A stretch of DNA of 64,000 nt, taken from an uncultured Dorea sp. (lineage in GTDB: Bacteria > Bacillota > Clostridia > Lachnospirales > Lachnospiraceae). The stretch spans positions 1 to 64,000 of the forward strand of contig CAPEBR010000012.1 in assembly GCA_948602995.1 (NCBI GenBank), given 5' to 3'. The notes beneath the pieces were generated by a model that did no database searches, was not told the DNA's origin, and saw only the letters and a program-made list of their open reading frames with translations. Below are positions 15,827 to 25,628 of this stretch, piece by piece. Both the position numbers and the translations under genes were made by a program. The stretch's first letter is position 1, and every line of letters starts with the position of its first letter.

Positions 15827-18367
15827 ATGTTTAAGAAGACAAAGAAGTTTTTATGGACGAGTTTTGTCAGCCTGATTATATTATGTATTATTATATTTGT
15901 CTGGCTGGGGATTTTTATGAGCAGGAAAAGCGAGGAGGCAATCAGCGAGATCGGAAAGATCTACATGTCTGAGATGAATAAGCAGCTTGAGGAGAAATTT
16001 AAGGCTGTTACAGAGCTGCGGATTGAGCAGGTTGAAGGAATCGTGAGAAGAACGCCTCCGGAAGAATCGGACTATGGTAAAAGACTGTTAGAAGAGCTTT
16101 CTTTAAGTGCGAGCGTAAGGGATTTTTCCTTTTTAGGGCTGTACTCTGGGGATGGAGAATGTGAGACGATCTATGGGGAAGATGTGGAGTATTTTTCCCA
16201 GGAGGAGTTTAAGACAGTTCTTAAGGATGACAGTCAAAAAATTACGAGTGGGATGTCTGCCTCAGGGGAAAAGCTTCTTCTTCTGGGAGTAAGCGCAGAA
16301 TACCCGATGAAAAACGGGAAGAAGAGTGTCGCGCTGATTGCAGGAACTCCCATGAAATATCTGGAAGAGGCGCTTGTTCTGGAAGAAAAAGGGAATATGG
16401 TCTATTCGCATATTGTCAGGGCGGACGGAGGATATGTGGTAAGGAGCGGAGAAAGCTATCAGGATAATTATTTTAACCGGATTAAGGAAACGGTCAGCAA
16501 ATACAGGGGGAAGACGCCGGAAGGTTATGCAGAGGAACTGGAACAGGCGATGTCTGAAAAGAAGGATTATTCTACATTGATTATGGCGGACGGCATTCAC
16601 CATCATCTGTACTGTTCGTCACTTCCGGGAGCGGAGTGGTATCTGATATCAATTATGCCGTACGGAGTACTGGATGATGCGATTGACCACCTGAACGACC
16701 AGCGTCAATTTACAATGCTTGGTGCGTGCGGAGTGATTCTTGGCGCTGTTCTGATTATATTTGTAAAATATTTCAGAATGTCACAGCAGCAGCTCAGGCA
16801 GCTGGAGAAGGCCGAGAGGGTGGCAATCAGCGCGAACAAGGCGAAGAGTGAGTTCCTCTCGAATATGAGTCATGACATCCGGACGCCGATGAATGGAATT
16901 GTTGGAATGACCTCAATTGCTATGGCGAATTTTAATGACCCGCCCAGGGTGCAGGACTGCCTGAAAAAGATTAGTATGTCAAGCAGACATTTACTTGGCT
17001 TGATTAATGATGTACTGGATATGTCTAAGATTGAGAGCGGGAAATTATCCCTGAATCTGGATCTGGTATCTCTGCGGGACGCCATGGAAAGCCTTGTGAA
17101 TATTGTGCAGCCCCAGATTAAGGAGAAAGGGCAGCATTTTGACATATTTATCCAGAGGATTGAGACTGAGGAGGTCTGCTGCGACGGCGTGCGTCTGAAC
17201 CAGATTCTTCTTAATCTTCTTTCCAATGCGGTGAAATTCACGCCGGCAGAGGGGCGGATCAATGTATATCTGAATCAGGAGGCTTCGCCCAGAGGAGAGA
17301 AGTATGTAAGATGTCATTTCCGTGTAAAGGATAATGGAATTGGAATGTCAGAGGAATTCCAGGAAAAGCTGTTTGATTCATTCTCCAGAGAGGATTCAAA
17401 GGTACAGAAGATCGAGGGAACCGGCCTTGGAATGGCGATTACAAAGTATATTGTGGATATGATGGAAGGTGCGATCGAGGTGGATAGTTCACCTGGAATG
17501 GGGACGGAATTCCATGTTGTTCTGGATTTGGAGAAGGCGGATGTTCAGGGAGAGGATATGATACTTCCGCCCTGGCATATGCTGGTTGTGGATAATAATG
17601 AAGATCTCTGCAGGAGTGCGGTTGAGGCGCTGAAGGATATCGGAGTGACTGCGGACTGGGTTCAGAGCGGGCGCGAGGCTCTTGTAAAGGTTGAGGAGCG
17701 TCATAAGCGGCATGATGATTACCAGGTGGTTCTTCTGGACTGGAAAATGCCGGATATGGATGGACTGCACACTACGAGCGAAATCAGGAGAATTACAGGG
17801 GAAGGCGTTCCGATTCTTATCATTTCCGCTTATGACTGGAGCGATATTGAGGAAGAGGCGCTTGCAGCAGGGGCACAGGGATTTATATCAAAGCCTCTGT
17901 TTAAATCGAATCTTTATGTAGGCCTTAGCCGCTGTATAAAGGGCGTTGGAGCATTGGAGGAGAGTAAAGACGAAAAGGTGCATGATTTTACCGGGTGCAA
18001 AGTTCTCCTGGCGGAGGATAATGAGCTTAACTGGGAGATTGCGCAGGATATTCTCAGCGAGGTCGGATTTGAGGTGGAATGGGCCGAGAACGGTCAGATC
18101 TGTGTGGAGAAGTTCAGCCAGGCAGAGGTGGGCTACTACGATGTGGTTCTTATGGATATCAGAATGCCTGTTATGAATGGATATGAGGCGTCGAAAGCGA
18201 TTCGTGCGCTTCCACGCCAGGATGCGGATATTCCAATTATTGCCATGACAGCAGACGCATTCGCGGAGGACATACAGAGGAGCCAGGAGAGCGGCATGAA
18301 TGCACATATTGCGAAGCCAATTGACATAGGAAAGCTAATGTCTACTCTGAAAAAGTATCTGAAATAA
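15827..18367 (+). CDS. Hybrid sensor histidine kinase with two receiver domains
   Basis: An 846-residue membrane kinase. Transmembrane helices near residues 10-32 and 298-316 bracket a roughly 265-residue extracellular sensor, probably a dCache fold. A short linker leads to HisKA (phospho-acceptor His349 in S-H-D-I-R-T-P), HATPase_c (N-A-V-K-F-T, D-N-G-I-G-M, G-T-G-L-G-M) and two receivers with Asp638 (L-L-D-W-K-M-P) and Asp777 (L-M-D-I-R-M-P). There is no DNA-binding or Hpt module and no partner regulator beside it, so output must go elsewhere. A TATACT -10 lies near 15755 but no good -35. Confidence 0.85.
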   Translation: MFKKTKKFLWTSFVSLIILCIIIFVWLGIFMSRKSEEAISEIGKIYMSEMNKQLEEKFKAVTELRIEQVEGIVRRTPPEESDYGKRLLEELSLSASVRDFSFLGLYSGDGECETIYGEDVEYFSQEEFKTVLKDDSQKITSGMSASGEKLLLLGVSAEYPMKNGKKSVALIAGTPMKYLEEALVLEEKGNMVYSHIVRADGGYVVRSGESYQDNYFNRIKETVSKYRGKTPEGYAEELEQAMSEKKDYSTLIMADGIHHHLYCSSLPGAEWYLISIMPYGVLDDAIDHLNDQRQFTMLGACGVILGAVLIIFVKYFRMSQQQLRQLEKAERVAISANKAKSEFLSNMSHDIRTPMNGIVGMTSIAMANFNDPPRVQDCLKKISMSSRHLLGLINDVLDMSKIESGKLSLNLDLVSLRDAMESLVNIVQPQIKEKGQHFDIFIQRIETEEVCCDGVRLNQILLNLLSNAVKFTPAEGRINVYLNQEASPRGEKYVRCHFRVKDNGIGMSEEFQEKLFDSFSREDSKVQKIEGTGLGMAITKYIVDMMEGAIEVDSSPGMGTEFHVVLDLEKADVQGEDMILPPWHMLVVDNNEDLCRSAVEALKDIGVTADWVQSGREALVKVEERHKRHDDYQVVLLDWKMPDMDGLHTTSEIRRITGEGVPILIISAYDWSDIEEEALAAGAQGFISKPLFKSNLYVGLSRCIKGVGALEESKDEKVHDFTGCKVLLAEDNELNWEIAQDILSEVGFEVEWAENGQICVEKFSQAEVGYYDVVLMDIRMPVMNGYEASKAIRALPRQDADIPIIAMTADAFAEDIQRSQESGMNAHIAKPIDIGKLMSTLKKYLK

Positions 18368-18384
18368 ATGATTAAGGATAAGCT

Positions 18385-19524
18385 ATGAAGAATAAAAATT
18401 ATCAAAAAGAAAATGAAAGGAAGCGAATAACCGGCTGCATATTACTGGCAGCCGGTTTTGCGCTTCTTGCGGCTTCCAGAATATCCCATACATTTGCCCA
18501 GTGGTATAGTACACACATCTATCCGTTGTGGGTGGGGAGTATTGGAAGGATTGCAGGGATACTGCCGTTTTCTCTGTCAGAACTCCTGCTGTATGTGCTC
18601 CTGCTATGGATCGTTTTCACAACAGCAATCAGGATCAACCGACTGGTCAGGCGTAAGGAAGAGAAAGAGAAGTTTAAAAGCTGGCTCTGGAGCCTGTTTC
18701 TTGCAGCGGCAGCCTTATTTTTCCTTTACCAGCTGAACTGTGGAGTGAATTATTACAGAGAATCCTTTTCAGAAAGCTCGGGAATTCATCTATATGAATA
18801 TTCGGCGGCGGAACTTGAAGAAACATGCCAGTGGCTTACAGACGAAGTGAATGCGCTGTGCGGCAAGGTGGAGCGGGATAACAGAGGAGCTATGACCCTC
18901 GCTTCTGACACAGGAGAACGAGCCGTAAGCGCTATGCAGGAACTCGGCAGCATCTATACCGGGCTGGAGGGATATTACCCTGAACCAAAAGAGCTTCTGG
19001 CATCATGGATCCTCGCAGTCCAGAATCTGTCAGGGATCTATTCACCATTTACCATAGAAGCTAATTATAACAGCACAATGGCAGACTACAATATCCCATT
19101 TACCATGTGCCACGAGCTGTCACATCTTCGTGGATTCATGCAGGAGCAGGAAGCAAACTTCATCGCATTTCTGGCCTGTATATCATCAGACGACCAGGAG
19201 TTTCGCTATAGCGGGAATCTGATGGGGTGGATCTACTGCATGAATGTACTCCGCAGAGTCGATTATGACGCATGGGAAACAATCCGGGCACAACTGTCCC
19301 AGGAGGCTGAGGCTGACCTTCAGGCAAACCGGGAATACTGGTCAAAATACGATGGTGCTATTGCAGAAGTATCAAATAAAATAAATGATACTTACTTAAA
19401 AGCCAATGGACAGGCAGAAGGGGTCAAAAGCTATAACAGGATGGTAGACCTGATTGTCAATTGGGGACGGGGGAAAATTAAAAATACCCCGTCCCCAACT
19501 CAGTCAGGGACGGGGTATTTTTAA
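18385..19524 (+). CDS. DUF3810-family membrane protein with HExxH motif
   Basis: Three membrane segments in the first 125 residues are followed by a soluble domain with H-E-L-S-H (His243, Glu244, His247) and a downstream E-Q-E-A-N-F. This is the arrangement of zinc metallopeptidases and of DUF3810; the function is uncharacterised. The last 20 or so residues (from N-W-G-R-G-K) and the stop are encoded by an inserted REP-like palindrome, so the native C-terminus was replaced. It starts 17 bp after the histidine kinase and may be co-transcribed. Confidence 0.75.
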   Translation: MKNKNYQKENERKRITGCILLAAGFALLAASRISHTFAQWYSTHIYPLWVGSIGRIAGILPFSLSELLLYVLLLWIVFTTAIRINRLVRRKEEKEKFKSWLWSLFLAAAALFFLYQLNCGVNYYRESFSESSGIHLYEYSAAELEETCQWLTDEVNALCGKVERDNRGAMTLASDTGERAVSAMQELGSIYTGLEGYYPEPKELLASWILAVQNLSGIYSPFTIEANYNSTMADYNIPFTMCHELSHLRGFMQEQEANFIAFLACISSDDQEFRYSGNLMGWIYCMNVLRRVDYDAWETIRAQLSQEAEADLQANREYWSKYDGAIAEVSNKINDTYLKANGQAEGVKSYNRMVDLIVNWGRGKIKNTPSPTQSGTGYF

Positions 19525-19543
19525 TTTTCCCCCGTCCCCAATT
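19459..19543. repeat. REP-like 37-bp inverted repeat, convergent gene ends
   Basis: Perfect 37-bp arms (AATTGGGGACGGGGG at the outer end) flank an 11-nt loop (19496-19506). The element spans the stop codons of both the DUF3810 gene and topB. It would form a very strong hairpin in both directions, usable as a terminator. Confidence 0.9.
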
Positions 19544-21731
19544 GGATTCCCGCCAGTGCGTCTGCAAATGAAGTGTTTACAGATTCGCTTTTTTGTTTCT
19601 TAAGATAGTTTTGTACATCTTTTTTTGAGACGCCTGCCCCTTCCTTCTGCCGCCGGGCTTTGAATGCGGACATTTTTTCTTTATACCCGCATGTGCACAC
19701 AAATGTTTCCTCACTGCCTTTTTTTATGATTTCCATTTTTTTGTGGCAGTTGGGGCATCTGGCGTTGCTTAGGCGGGCGATGGTTTCACGGTAGCCGCAT
19801 TCCCGGTCCTGGCAGACGAGGAGACGGGAGTTTTTTCCGTTTACGGCGAGCATCCGCTTTTGGCAGCGGGGGCATCTGGTGTTGGTCAGATTGTCGTGAC
19901 GGAAGGTTCCTTCGGCGGTGCGGATTTCGTGAATTAGTTCTTCTGTGTAGGCTTCTATCTCCTGGATGAAATTGTCTTTCTTTCGTTTTCCCTTTGCAAT
20001 GTCGGACAGCTTCATCTCCCATGCAGCGGTGAGCTCTGGCTTTTTCAGATCCTCTGGGACAAGTTCCAGAAGCTGTTTTCCTTTTGAAGTGATGGAAATC
20101 TCGTTTCCTTTCTTTTCTATAAGAAAGGAATGAAAGAGTTTTTCAATGATGTCTGCCCTGGTGGCAACGGTTCCAAGGCCTCCAGTTTCGCCGAGCGTTT
20201 TCCGTACACGGGCATCGGAGGATTCCATGTATTTTACAGGATTTTCCATTGCGGACAGGAGGGTGGCTTCGGTGAATTTTGCGGGCGGTTTTGTCCGGCC
20301 GGAGGTGACCTCTGTCCCGGAGACAGGGAGTGTACTGCCTTTCTTTAGCGGGGGGAGGGGCTGCTCCCCGGCGGAAAGCTCTTCTTCCGCGTCCTCTTCA
20401 CTGTCATTCCATGTATCGTATAAGCGGCGCCATCCGGCAGAGGTAATGATTTTACCCTTTGCAATGAAGGTCTGACCGCAGGCAGAGGCTTTCATGGTTG
20501 TCTGTTCATATTCAAAGGGCGGGTAAAGTACGCTGATAAATCTGCGTACTACGAGATCGTAGATCTTCCGCTCTTCATTTGTCATATGATCCAGACGTAC
20601 GTATTCTTCGGTCGGGATAATCGCATGATGGTCACTGACCTTGCTGTCATCTACAAAGGATTTCCCTGTGTGCAGAGGCTCCCGAAGCAAAGGCGCAATG
20701 AACTGCTTATATGGTCCGATACAGCACGCCCTCAGACGTTCTTTGATCGTGGGAACAATGTCCCTGCCGATGTAGCGGGAATCTGTGCGGGGATAAGTCA
20801 GCACCTTGTGATTCTCATACAGGCGCTGCATAATATTCAGTGTTTCCTTGGCAGAGTAACCAAAACGGCGGTTCGCGTCACGCTGCAGTTCGGTCAGGTC
20901 ATAGAGTCCCGGTGAAAATGTTTTCTTTGATGAAGTGTGTACTTCGCCCAGATGCAGAGATGCTTTCCGTAACTGCTGTTCAAGCCCTGTTATAAATTCC
21001 TTCTGAAAAGAGCGCAGACTTCCACTTTTTTCATGCTGCCAGATCCAGGAGGCGCGGGAGACGCCGGAACCGGTAGTACACCTAAGGCCATAGTAATCCT
21101 CAGGCTTAAAATTTCGGATCTCGTCCTCACGGCGCGCAATAATAGACAGGGTCGGCGTCTGAACCCTGCCGCAGGAGAGCTGTGCGTTATACTTACAGGT
21201 CAGGGCACGTGTTGCATTAATTCCAACCAGCCAGTCGGCCTGTGCCCTTGAGCCTGCAGCATAATACAGGTCATTATACTGGCGTCCATCCTTCAGATGA
21301 TCAAAGCCCTCGCGGATTGCCTTGTCGGTCACTGAGGAAATCCACAGCCGTTTGATCGGTTTGCGGCAGCCGGATTTATCAAGAATCCACCGGGCAACCA
21401 GTTCACCCTCTCTTCCGGCGTCTGTGGCAATGATAATGCAGTCCACATCTTTGCGGAAGAGCTGGGATTTTACATGGTTATACTGGGAGGAAGTCTGCCT
21501 GATGACAACAAGTTCCCATTTCTTCGGAACCATAGGGAGATCGGACATGTTCCATTCCTTGAATTTTTTGTCGTAGCCCTCCGGATCGGCAAGAGTCACG
21601 AGATGCCCGAGTGCCCAGGTCACAATATACTGGCTGCCCTCAATTGCACCGGGAAGATTTTTACTGCATTTTAAAACACGCGCAATGTCTCGCGCTACAG
21701 AAGGTTTTTCTGCTAATACTAGTGATTTCAT
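19521..21731 (-). CDS. topB: DNA topoisomerase III (type IA)
   Basis: A 736-residue type IA topoisomerase that relaxes and decatenates single-stranded DNA crossings. The TOPRIM domain opens with L-V-L-A-E-K-P-S-V-A and has D-A-G-R-E-G-E. The active-site Tyr is in L-T-Y-P-R-T-D-S-R-Y. The C-terminal part carries Cys-rich zinc-ribbon units (C-P-R-C, C-x-D-R-E-C, C-P-N-C, C-T-C). A purine-rich GGAAAAGGGAAAA precedes the ATG. The stop lies in the REP repeat, so the final residues (L-G-T-G-E-N) are repeat-encoded. Confidence 0.92.
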   Translation of the reverse strand: MKSLVLAEKPSVARDIARVLKCSKNLPGAIEGSQYIVTWALGHLVTLADPEGYDKKFKEWNMSDLPMVPKKWELVVIRQTSSQYNHVKSQLFRKDVDCIIIATDAGREGELVARWILDKSGCRKPIKRLWISSVTDKAIREGFDHLKDGRQYNDLYYAAGSRAQADWLVGINATRALTCKYNAQLSCGRVQTPTLSIIARREDEIRNFKPEDYYGLRCTTGSGVSRASWIWQHEKSGSLRSFQKEFITGLEQQLRKASLHLGEVHTSSKKTFSPGLYDLTELQRDANRRFGYSAKETLNIMQRLYENHKVLTYPRTDSRYIGRDIVPTIKERLRACCIGPYKQFIAPLLREPLHTGKSFVDDSKVSDHHAIIPTEEYVRLDHMTNEERKIYDLVVRRFISVLYPPFEYEQTTMKASACGQTFIAKGKIITSAGWRRLYDTWNDSEEDAEEELSAGEQPLPPLKKGSTLPVSGTEVTSGRTKPPAKFTEATLLSAMENPVKYMESSDARVRKTLGETGGLGTVATRADIIEKLFHSFLIEKKGNEISITSKGKQLLELVPEDLKKPELTAAWEMKLSDIAKGKRKKDNFIQEIEAYTEELIHEIRTAEGTFRHDNLTNTRCPRCQKRMLAVNGKNSRLLVCQDRECGYRETIARLSNARCPNCHKKMEIIKKGSEETFVCTCGYKEKMSAFKARRQKEGAGVSKKDVQNYLKKQKSESVNTSFADALAGIQLGTGEN

Positions 21732-21814
21732 AGTTTTCCCTTTTCCTATTTATCATATTATAATACCAGTATCAAAAGGTCATGCGTTTCACGCCCACAT
21801 GAAAAAGCGGGATC

Positions 21815-21841
21815 GTTACTGTGAACGGAGTGAACAGTAAC
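21815..21841. repeat. Fused MITE terminal inverted repeats
   Basis: GTTACTGT and ACAGTAAC, the two ends of the MITE at 48895-49026, stand 11 bp apart here. The rest of 21732-22020 shows only a promoter. Confidence 0.5.
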
Positions 21842-21954
21842 GCGGAATCTCTTGACGCTTCTGATACAGATTATCATAGCCTTCTTAATAAAATCTGTCA
21901 ATTGTGAAAAAAATTTAAACTCCGAGAATAAAGGTAGAATTCTCTATTTGTTTG

Positions 21955-21963
21955 TGCTATAAT
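21955..21963 (+). promoter_or_regulatory. Extended -10 promoter element
   Basis: TG-C-TATAAT, 58 bp ahead of the peptidoglycan hydrolase start. The -35 region is poor, as is common with extended -10 promoters. Confidence 0.5.
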
Positions 21964-22020
21964 AATAAGCTGTAGAAAGTATTGACGAAACAGTGAATGA
22001 CGGGAAGGAAATGATTAATA

Positions 22021-24384
22021 ATGAAATATCCAAAAGTGCTGCAAGTGTTATTAGTTGCATCAATGGTTACAACGGCGGCGCCGGGAGCGGCAATGCCTGT
22101 ATATGCTTCGGCAGTTGAAGACGGGGGAAGTGTTGGAGAGCCTGATGAGAGAGAGACTCCGGAAGAATTTGAAGAGCGGACGGAGTATGAGCTTCCGGAA
22201 GGCTATCATTACGTACTGGAAGACGAAAAGTATGTAACATTCGATGAGGACGGCGAGCCTGTTATTGAGAAGGATGGAGAAGAAAAGAAGGACGAAGAGG
22301 ATCCGGATAGTAAGTCTGAAGAAGGAAAAGACAGCGGGACTGGCGAAGCTGACGAGACTGAAGAGAGCGAGGCTGACGAAGCTGAAGAGAGTGAGATAGA
22401 GGAAGATCAGGAAGGTGAGCCTGATGAATCCGGCGAAGCCAGTGTTACAGATGATGCTGAAACTGACATAGAGGAAAACGTTGAAGGCGAACCGGTTCAG
22501 GATGAAGATGCCGGTGAAGCTGATAATAAGAACGATAACAGCGAAGATCAGGGTGAGGCTGGTGATAAAGAAGATAATACAGACAATACTGGTTCCATTA
22601 ACGGCGCCGGGATTAATGGCGGAGTTGTAGGCAGCAATCCAGAGAACCCGGGTAATACGGAAGACTCAGACAGTCCGGATGATCCGGGCAGTGCAGAAGA
22701 GCCGGGCAAAACGGAAGACCCGGATACCCCAGACAATCCGGATAACCCAGACAATCCAGACAACCCGGACGATCCAGATACCCCGGAGAATCCGGATAAC
22801 CCGGAGGAGCCAGATGCCCCGGAGAATCCGGATAACCCGGAGGAGCCAGATGCCCCGGAGAATCCAGAAGACCCGGGAAACACTGGAGATAAGGATAACA
22901 ATACGACTGTAAATAATGGCATCGGCGGCAGCAATGGTAATATTGTAATTGGTAATAAAAAAGAGATTGGAATCAAGAGCGCGCCTGACAAAACAGGCAA
23001 GCGGAAGAGCAAGAAGGAAAGAAAACGGAAAAAGGCAGCAAAAGCAGCCGTGAAGAAAGCAGCTTTGAAGTCCACAGGTGCGAAACCTGCATCAGAGAAG
23101 GAGGGCGCTTCCAGGACTGCGAAGGAGCTTGTCAAGGAGGCTCTTAAGAAGCAGGCGGAGACAGATGCAGATTTTGAGACATCTGCGAAGTTTCTGAAGC
23201 TGGGTGAACGAATCCGTTATAATGTAGAGGTTCCGATTGAGGGTCTGCCGTCATTTATCACACAGGAGATGATCATAGGTGCCTTGAAGGCACAGGATGA
23301 GACAGGGTATCCGGCGTCGGTAACGATTGCACAGATTATTCAGGAATCGGGCTATGGAAAGTACGGCCCGGGAGGCCTGAAAGGAGAGGGACTGTCTTAC
23401 CTTGCTTACCAGTACTGTAATTTATTTGGAATTAAGGGAAAAGGGACGATCGGAAGCGCAAAGATGAATACTTTCGAGATGACAGCAGGCGGTCAGACCT
23501 ATTCCACACAGGCAGGATTCCGTGCCTACAATACCTATACAGAATGTATAGAGGATCGAAGCAAGCTGCTGGATGAGGTGTATTCTGACCTGACGGCGAA
23601 TGTCACAGATGCGAATACATTTGCAGTAAAGATCGGAAGCAGATGGGCGACAGATCTTAATTATTCTAGAAGCCTGATCCGTACAATGGAGAGATATGAC
23701 CTCTACCGTCTGGATGAGCTGACACTGACTGATTTCAGTAAACTGATCGGACGCTTTGCGGATCCTTGCCCAGGGGCAACCGTATCAAGTACATATGGAT
23801 ACCGGACATTTGACCACAGTTTCCATAAGGGACTGGATCTTGGTACAGGAACGGAGAATATCCCGACTTATGCAGCAGATGCAGGAACGGTTATTTTCGC
23901 AGGTGAAGCAGGAACGGCCGGCAATATGGTAGTGATCGATCATGGCGAAGGACTGATTACAAAATACATGCATCATTATGAGGTGTTTGTAGAGGAAGGG
24001 CAGGAAGTAGAAAAGGGGCAGCAGATCGGTCTTTCTGGTACAACCGGATATTCCACAGGCAATCATCTTCATTTCCAGGTGGAGGAAAACGGAAAGGCGG
24101 TTGACCCGATGAAATATCTGTCAGACGAAGGCAGCGGCGAGATTGTCAAGATGCGCGAGCGTGATGATAAGAGCAGGACTGACAGTGAGAACAGGCTTCT
24201 GGCAGGCAGGGCATTTGTAAAGGCTAACCGATTCAATGCTGATAAGCTGGCAGAGGAGCTGAGTGTAGAAAAGATTACGGCAAAACTGAGAGACTGTATG
24301 TCGTTGCATAAGGTAAAGGCAGAGACCCCGCTGCAGGCAGCAGGGCGTCAAACTCAGAGTCCTGTAAAGAAGCGGGGAATTTGA
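22021..24384 (+). CDS. Secreted bifunctional peptidoglycan hydrolase (GH73 + M23)
   Basis: A 787-residue exported protein. A signal peptide (about 1-30) leads into a strongly acidic linker rich in Glu, Asp and Gly, then Pro-Asp-Asn-Glu repeats (about 220-290), then a very basic Lys/Arg segment. Residues 405-565 form a GH73-type glucosaminidase (A-Q-I-I-Q-E-S-G-Y-G-K holds the catalytic Glu). Residues 580-700 form an M23 endopeptidase with zinc ligands in H-x3-D (His602, Asp606) and H-L-H-F (His682, His684). It would cut both glycan and peptide bonds of the cell wall, for growth, separation or sporulation. Its 3' end abuts a REP palindrome. Confidence 0.85.
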   Translation: MKYPKVLQVLLVASMVTTAAPGAAMPVYASAVEDGGSVGEPDERETPEEFEERTEYELPEGYHYVLEDEKYVTFDEDGEPVIEKDGEEKKDEEDPDSKSEEGKDSGTGEADETEESEADEAEESEIEEDQEGEPDESGEASVTDDAETDIEENVEGEPVQDEDAGEADNKNDNSEDQGEAGDKEDNTDNTGSINGAGINGGVVGSNPENPGNTEDSDSPDDPGSAEEPGKTEDPDTPDNPDNPDNPDNPDDPDTPENPDNPEEPDAPENPDNPEEPDAPENPEDPGNTGDKDNNTTVNNGIGGSNGNIVIGNKKEIGIKSAPDKTGKRKSKKERKRKKAAKAAVKKAALKSTGAKPASEKEGASRTAKELVKEALKKQAETDADFETSAKFLKLGERIRYNVEVPIEGLPSFITQEMIIGALKAQDETGYPASVTIAQIIQESGYGKYGPGGLKGEGLSYLAYQYCNLFGIKGKGTIGSAKMNTFEMTAGGQTYSTQAGFRAYNTYTECIEDRSKLLDEVYSDLTANVTDANTFAVKIGSRWATDLNYSRSLIRTMERYDLYRLDELTLTDFSKLIGRFADPCPGATVSSTYGYRTFDHSFHKGLDLGTGTENIPTYAADAGTVIFAGEAGTAGNMVVIDHGEGLITKYMHHYEVFVEEGQEVEKGQQIGLSGTTGYSTGNHLHFQVEENGKAVDPMKYLSDEGSGEIVKMRERDDKSRTDSENRLLAGRAFVKANRFNADKLAEELSVEKITAKLRDCMSLHKVKAETPLQAAGRQTQSPVKKRGI
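22781..22865 (+). repeat. 36-bp in-frame tandem repeat in the Pro/Asp linker
   Basis: Two full identical 36-bp units plus 13 bp of a third encode P-E-N-P-D-N-P-E-E-P-D-A. Copy number can change linker length without frameshift. Confidence 0.8.
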
Positions 24385-24395
24385 TTCCCTTAACC

Positions 24396-24429
24396 GGGGA
24401 CGGGGTAAAATGAATTTTACCCCGTCCCC
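24396..24429. repeat. REP-like palindrome
   Basis: GGGGACGGGGTAAAAT and its complement around a 2-nt centre; perfect 16-bp arms, 11 bp after the hydrolase stop. Probably also its terminator. Confidence 0.85.
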
Positions 24430-24561
24430 TTCTTGACGCTATATGGAAATATATACTATAATGGTAATTGTTCAAACCCTTTATAGTTATACTCTCAATA
24501 CATATGTGAGGATACATAACCGTCATTGGTTTGATAGTAAATAGGAGAAAGGGAGCTCGTG

Positions 24562-25617
24562 ATGAAACAGTATTTTGGAATGAGCCAGAATGGAGATTTG
24601 AAGGAAGCGGCACGGGGAATCCGGACGCCGCAGTTGATTATGCTGTTTTCGAATGGAGAGCAGTTTGAGGCGCATGTGCGCCAGCTTGAGGAGTTATTTC
24701 CGGGAGTGCCGAGTATCGGATGTATTGGGATGAGCTACGGCAGCAGGATTGTGGAGAAGGGAGTAGGAGTCCTGTCGTTTTCGGAGGGGGTCAGTGCGGC
24801 GGCGAATGTGCTTGAGGAAGTATCCGCGATGCCAGTGAAATATATCGAACGGTTGGAACAGGATGTGAAGAGTGTGGGCGGATCACAGGAGAATACCATA
24901 TGTATTGATTTCTGTGCGGGAAATGATGCCTGCGTTCTGACAACGATCTACAGCGTGCTCAAGAGGAAGAACATTTCCCTTGTGGGGGGAACCGGGGACG
25001 CCGGGAAGGTATCTGCAAACGGCAGAGTATATGAGGATGCAGTGGCATATGCGATTGTAAAGAATCAGAATGGCAGAGTAAAGGCATATAAGGAGAATAT
25101 ATACCATCAGGTGGAAGGGCAGCGTTTTATTGCCTCACGTACGGATAAAGCAAAGTATATGATTGGTGAGCTGAATGGACAGCCGGCCAGCCAGGTGTAT
25201 CAGAGGATACTGAACATATCGGTGAGTGAGATTGAGACACAGACCTTTAAGAACCCGTTTGGCAAGCTTAATGGGGATGATATCTGCATCGTGTCGATTA
25301 AGGAGGTCAGTGGGAATTCCCTTGCATGTTTCCGTCAGGTAAATGATTCCGATGTGCTGGTTTTGCTGGAGCTGGGCGATTTTAAGGAAACGGTCAGGGA
25401 TACTATCCGCAGCATTCAGCAGGATTTTCCCCGGATATCAGCTGTATTTTCAGTGAACTGTCTGTTCAGGTATCTTTTATTTCAGCAGAATCATTATTTG
25501 CAGGAATATTTACAAGAGATGGGAAGATTAGGGAACCATGCGGGATTCGTGGGGTATGGTGAGCATTATAATAACCGCTTTGTGAACCAGTCCATGACCT
25601 GCGTGGTATTTGAATAG
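24562..25617 (+). CDS. FIST-domain sensory protein
   Basis: A 351-residue soluble protein with the FIST_N/FIST_C layout: an early G-C-S/T-like segment (S-I-G-C-I-G-M), a central V-G-G-T-G-D-A-G, Y-x-D-A-V-A-Y-A-I-V, and a late F-S-V-N-C then G-F-V-G-Y-G-E with N-x-T motifs. FIST domains are thought to bind small ligands such as amino acids and couple to signalling partners. It lies 11 bp before a soluble chemoreceptor gene, so it probably supplies the ligand-sensing half. The ATG at 24562 is 6 nt after GGGAG. Confidence 0.8.
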   Translation: MKQYFGMSQNGDLKEAARGIRTPQLIMLFSNGEQFEAHVRQLEELFPGVPSIGCIGMSYGSRIVEKGVGVLSFSEGVSAAANVLEEVSAMPVKYIERLEQDVKSVGGSQENTICIDFCAGNDACVLTTIYSVLKRKNISLVGGTGDAGKVSANGRVYEDAVAYAIVKNQNGRVKAYKENIYHQVEGQRFIASRTDKAKYMIGELNGQPASQVYQRILNISVSEIETQTFKNPFGKLNGDDICIVSIKEVSGNSLACFRQVNDSDVLVLLELGDFKETVRDTIRSIQQDFPRISAVFSVNCLFRYLLFQQNHYLQEYLQEMGRLGNHAGFVGYGEHYNNRFVNQSMTCVVFE

Positions 25618-25628
25618 GGGGGAGTAGT

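Noticed and set aside
22548..23135. 195-codon Ser/Gly/Pro-rich minus-strand frame opposite the hydrolase linker
   Set aside because: Its G-S-S-G-L-S pattern is the complement of the Pro/Asp codon repeats; no start signals.
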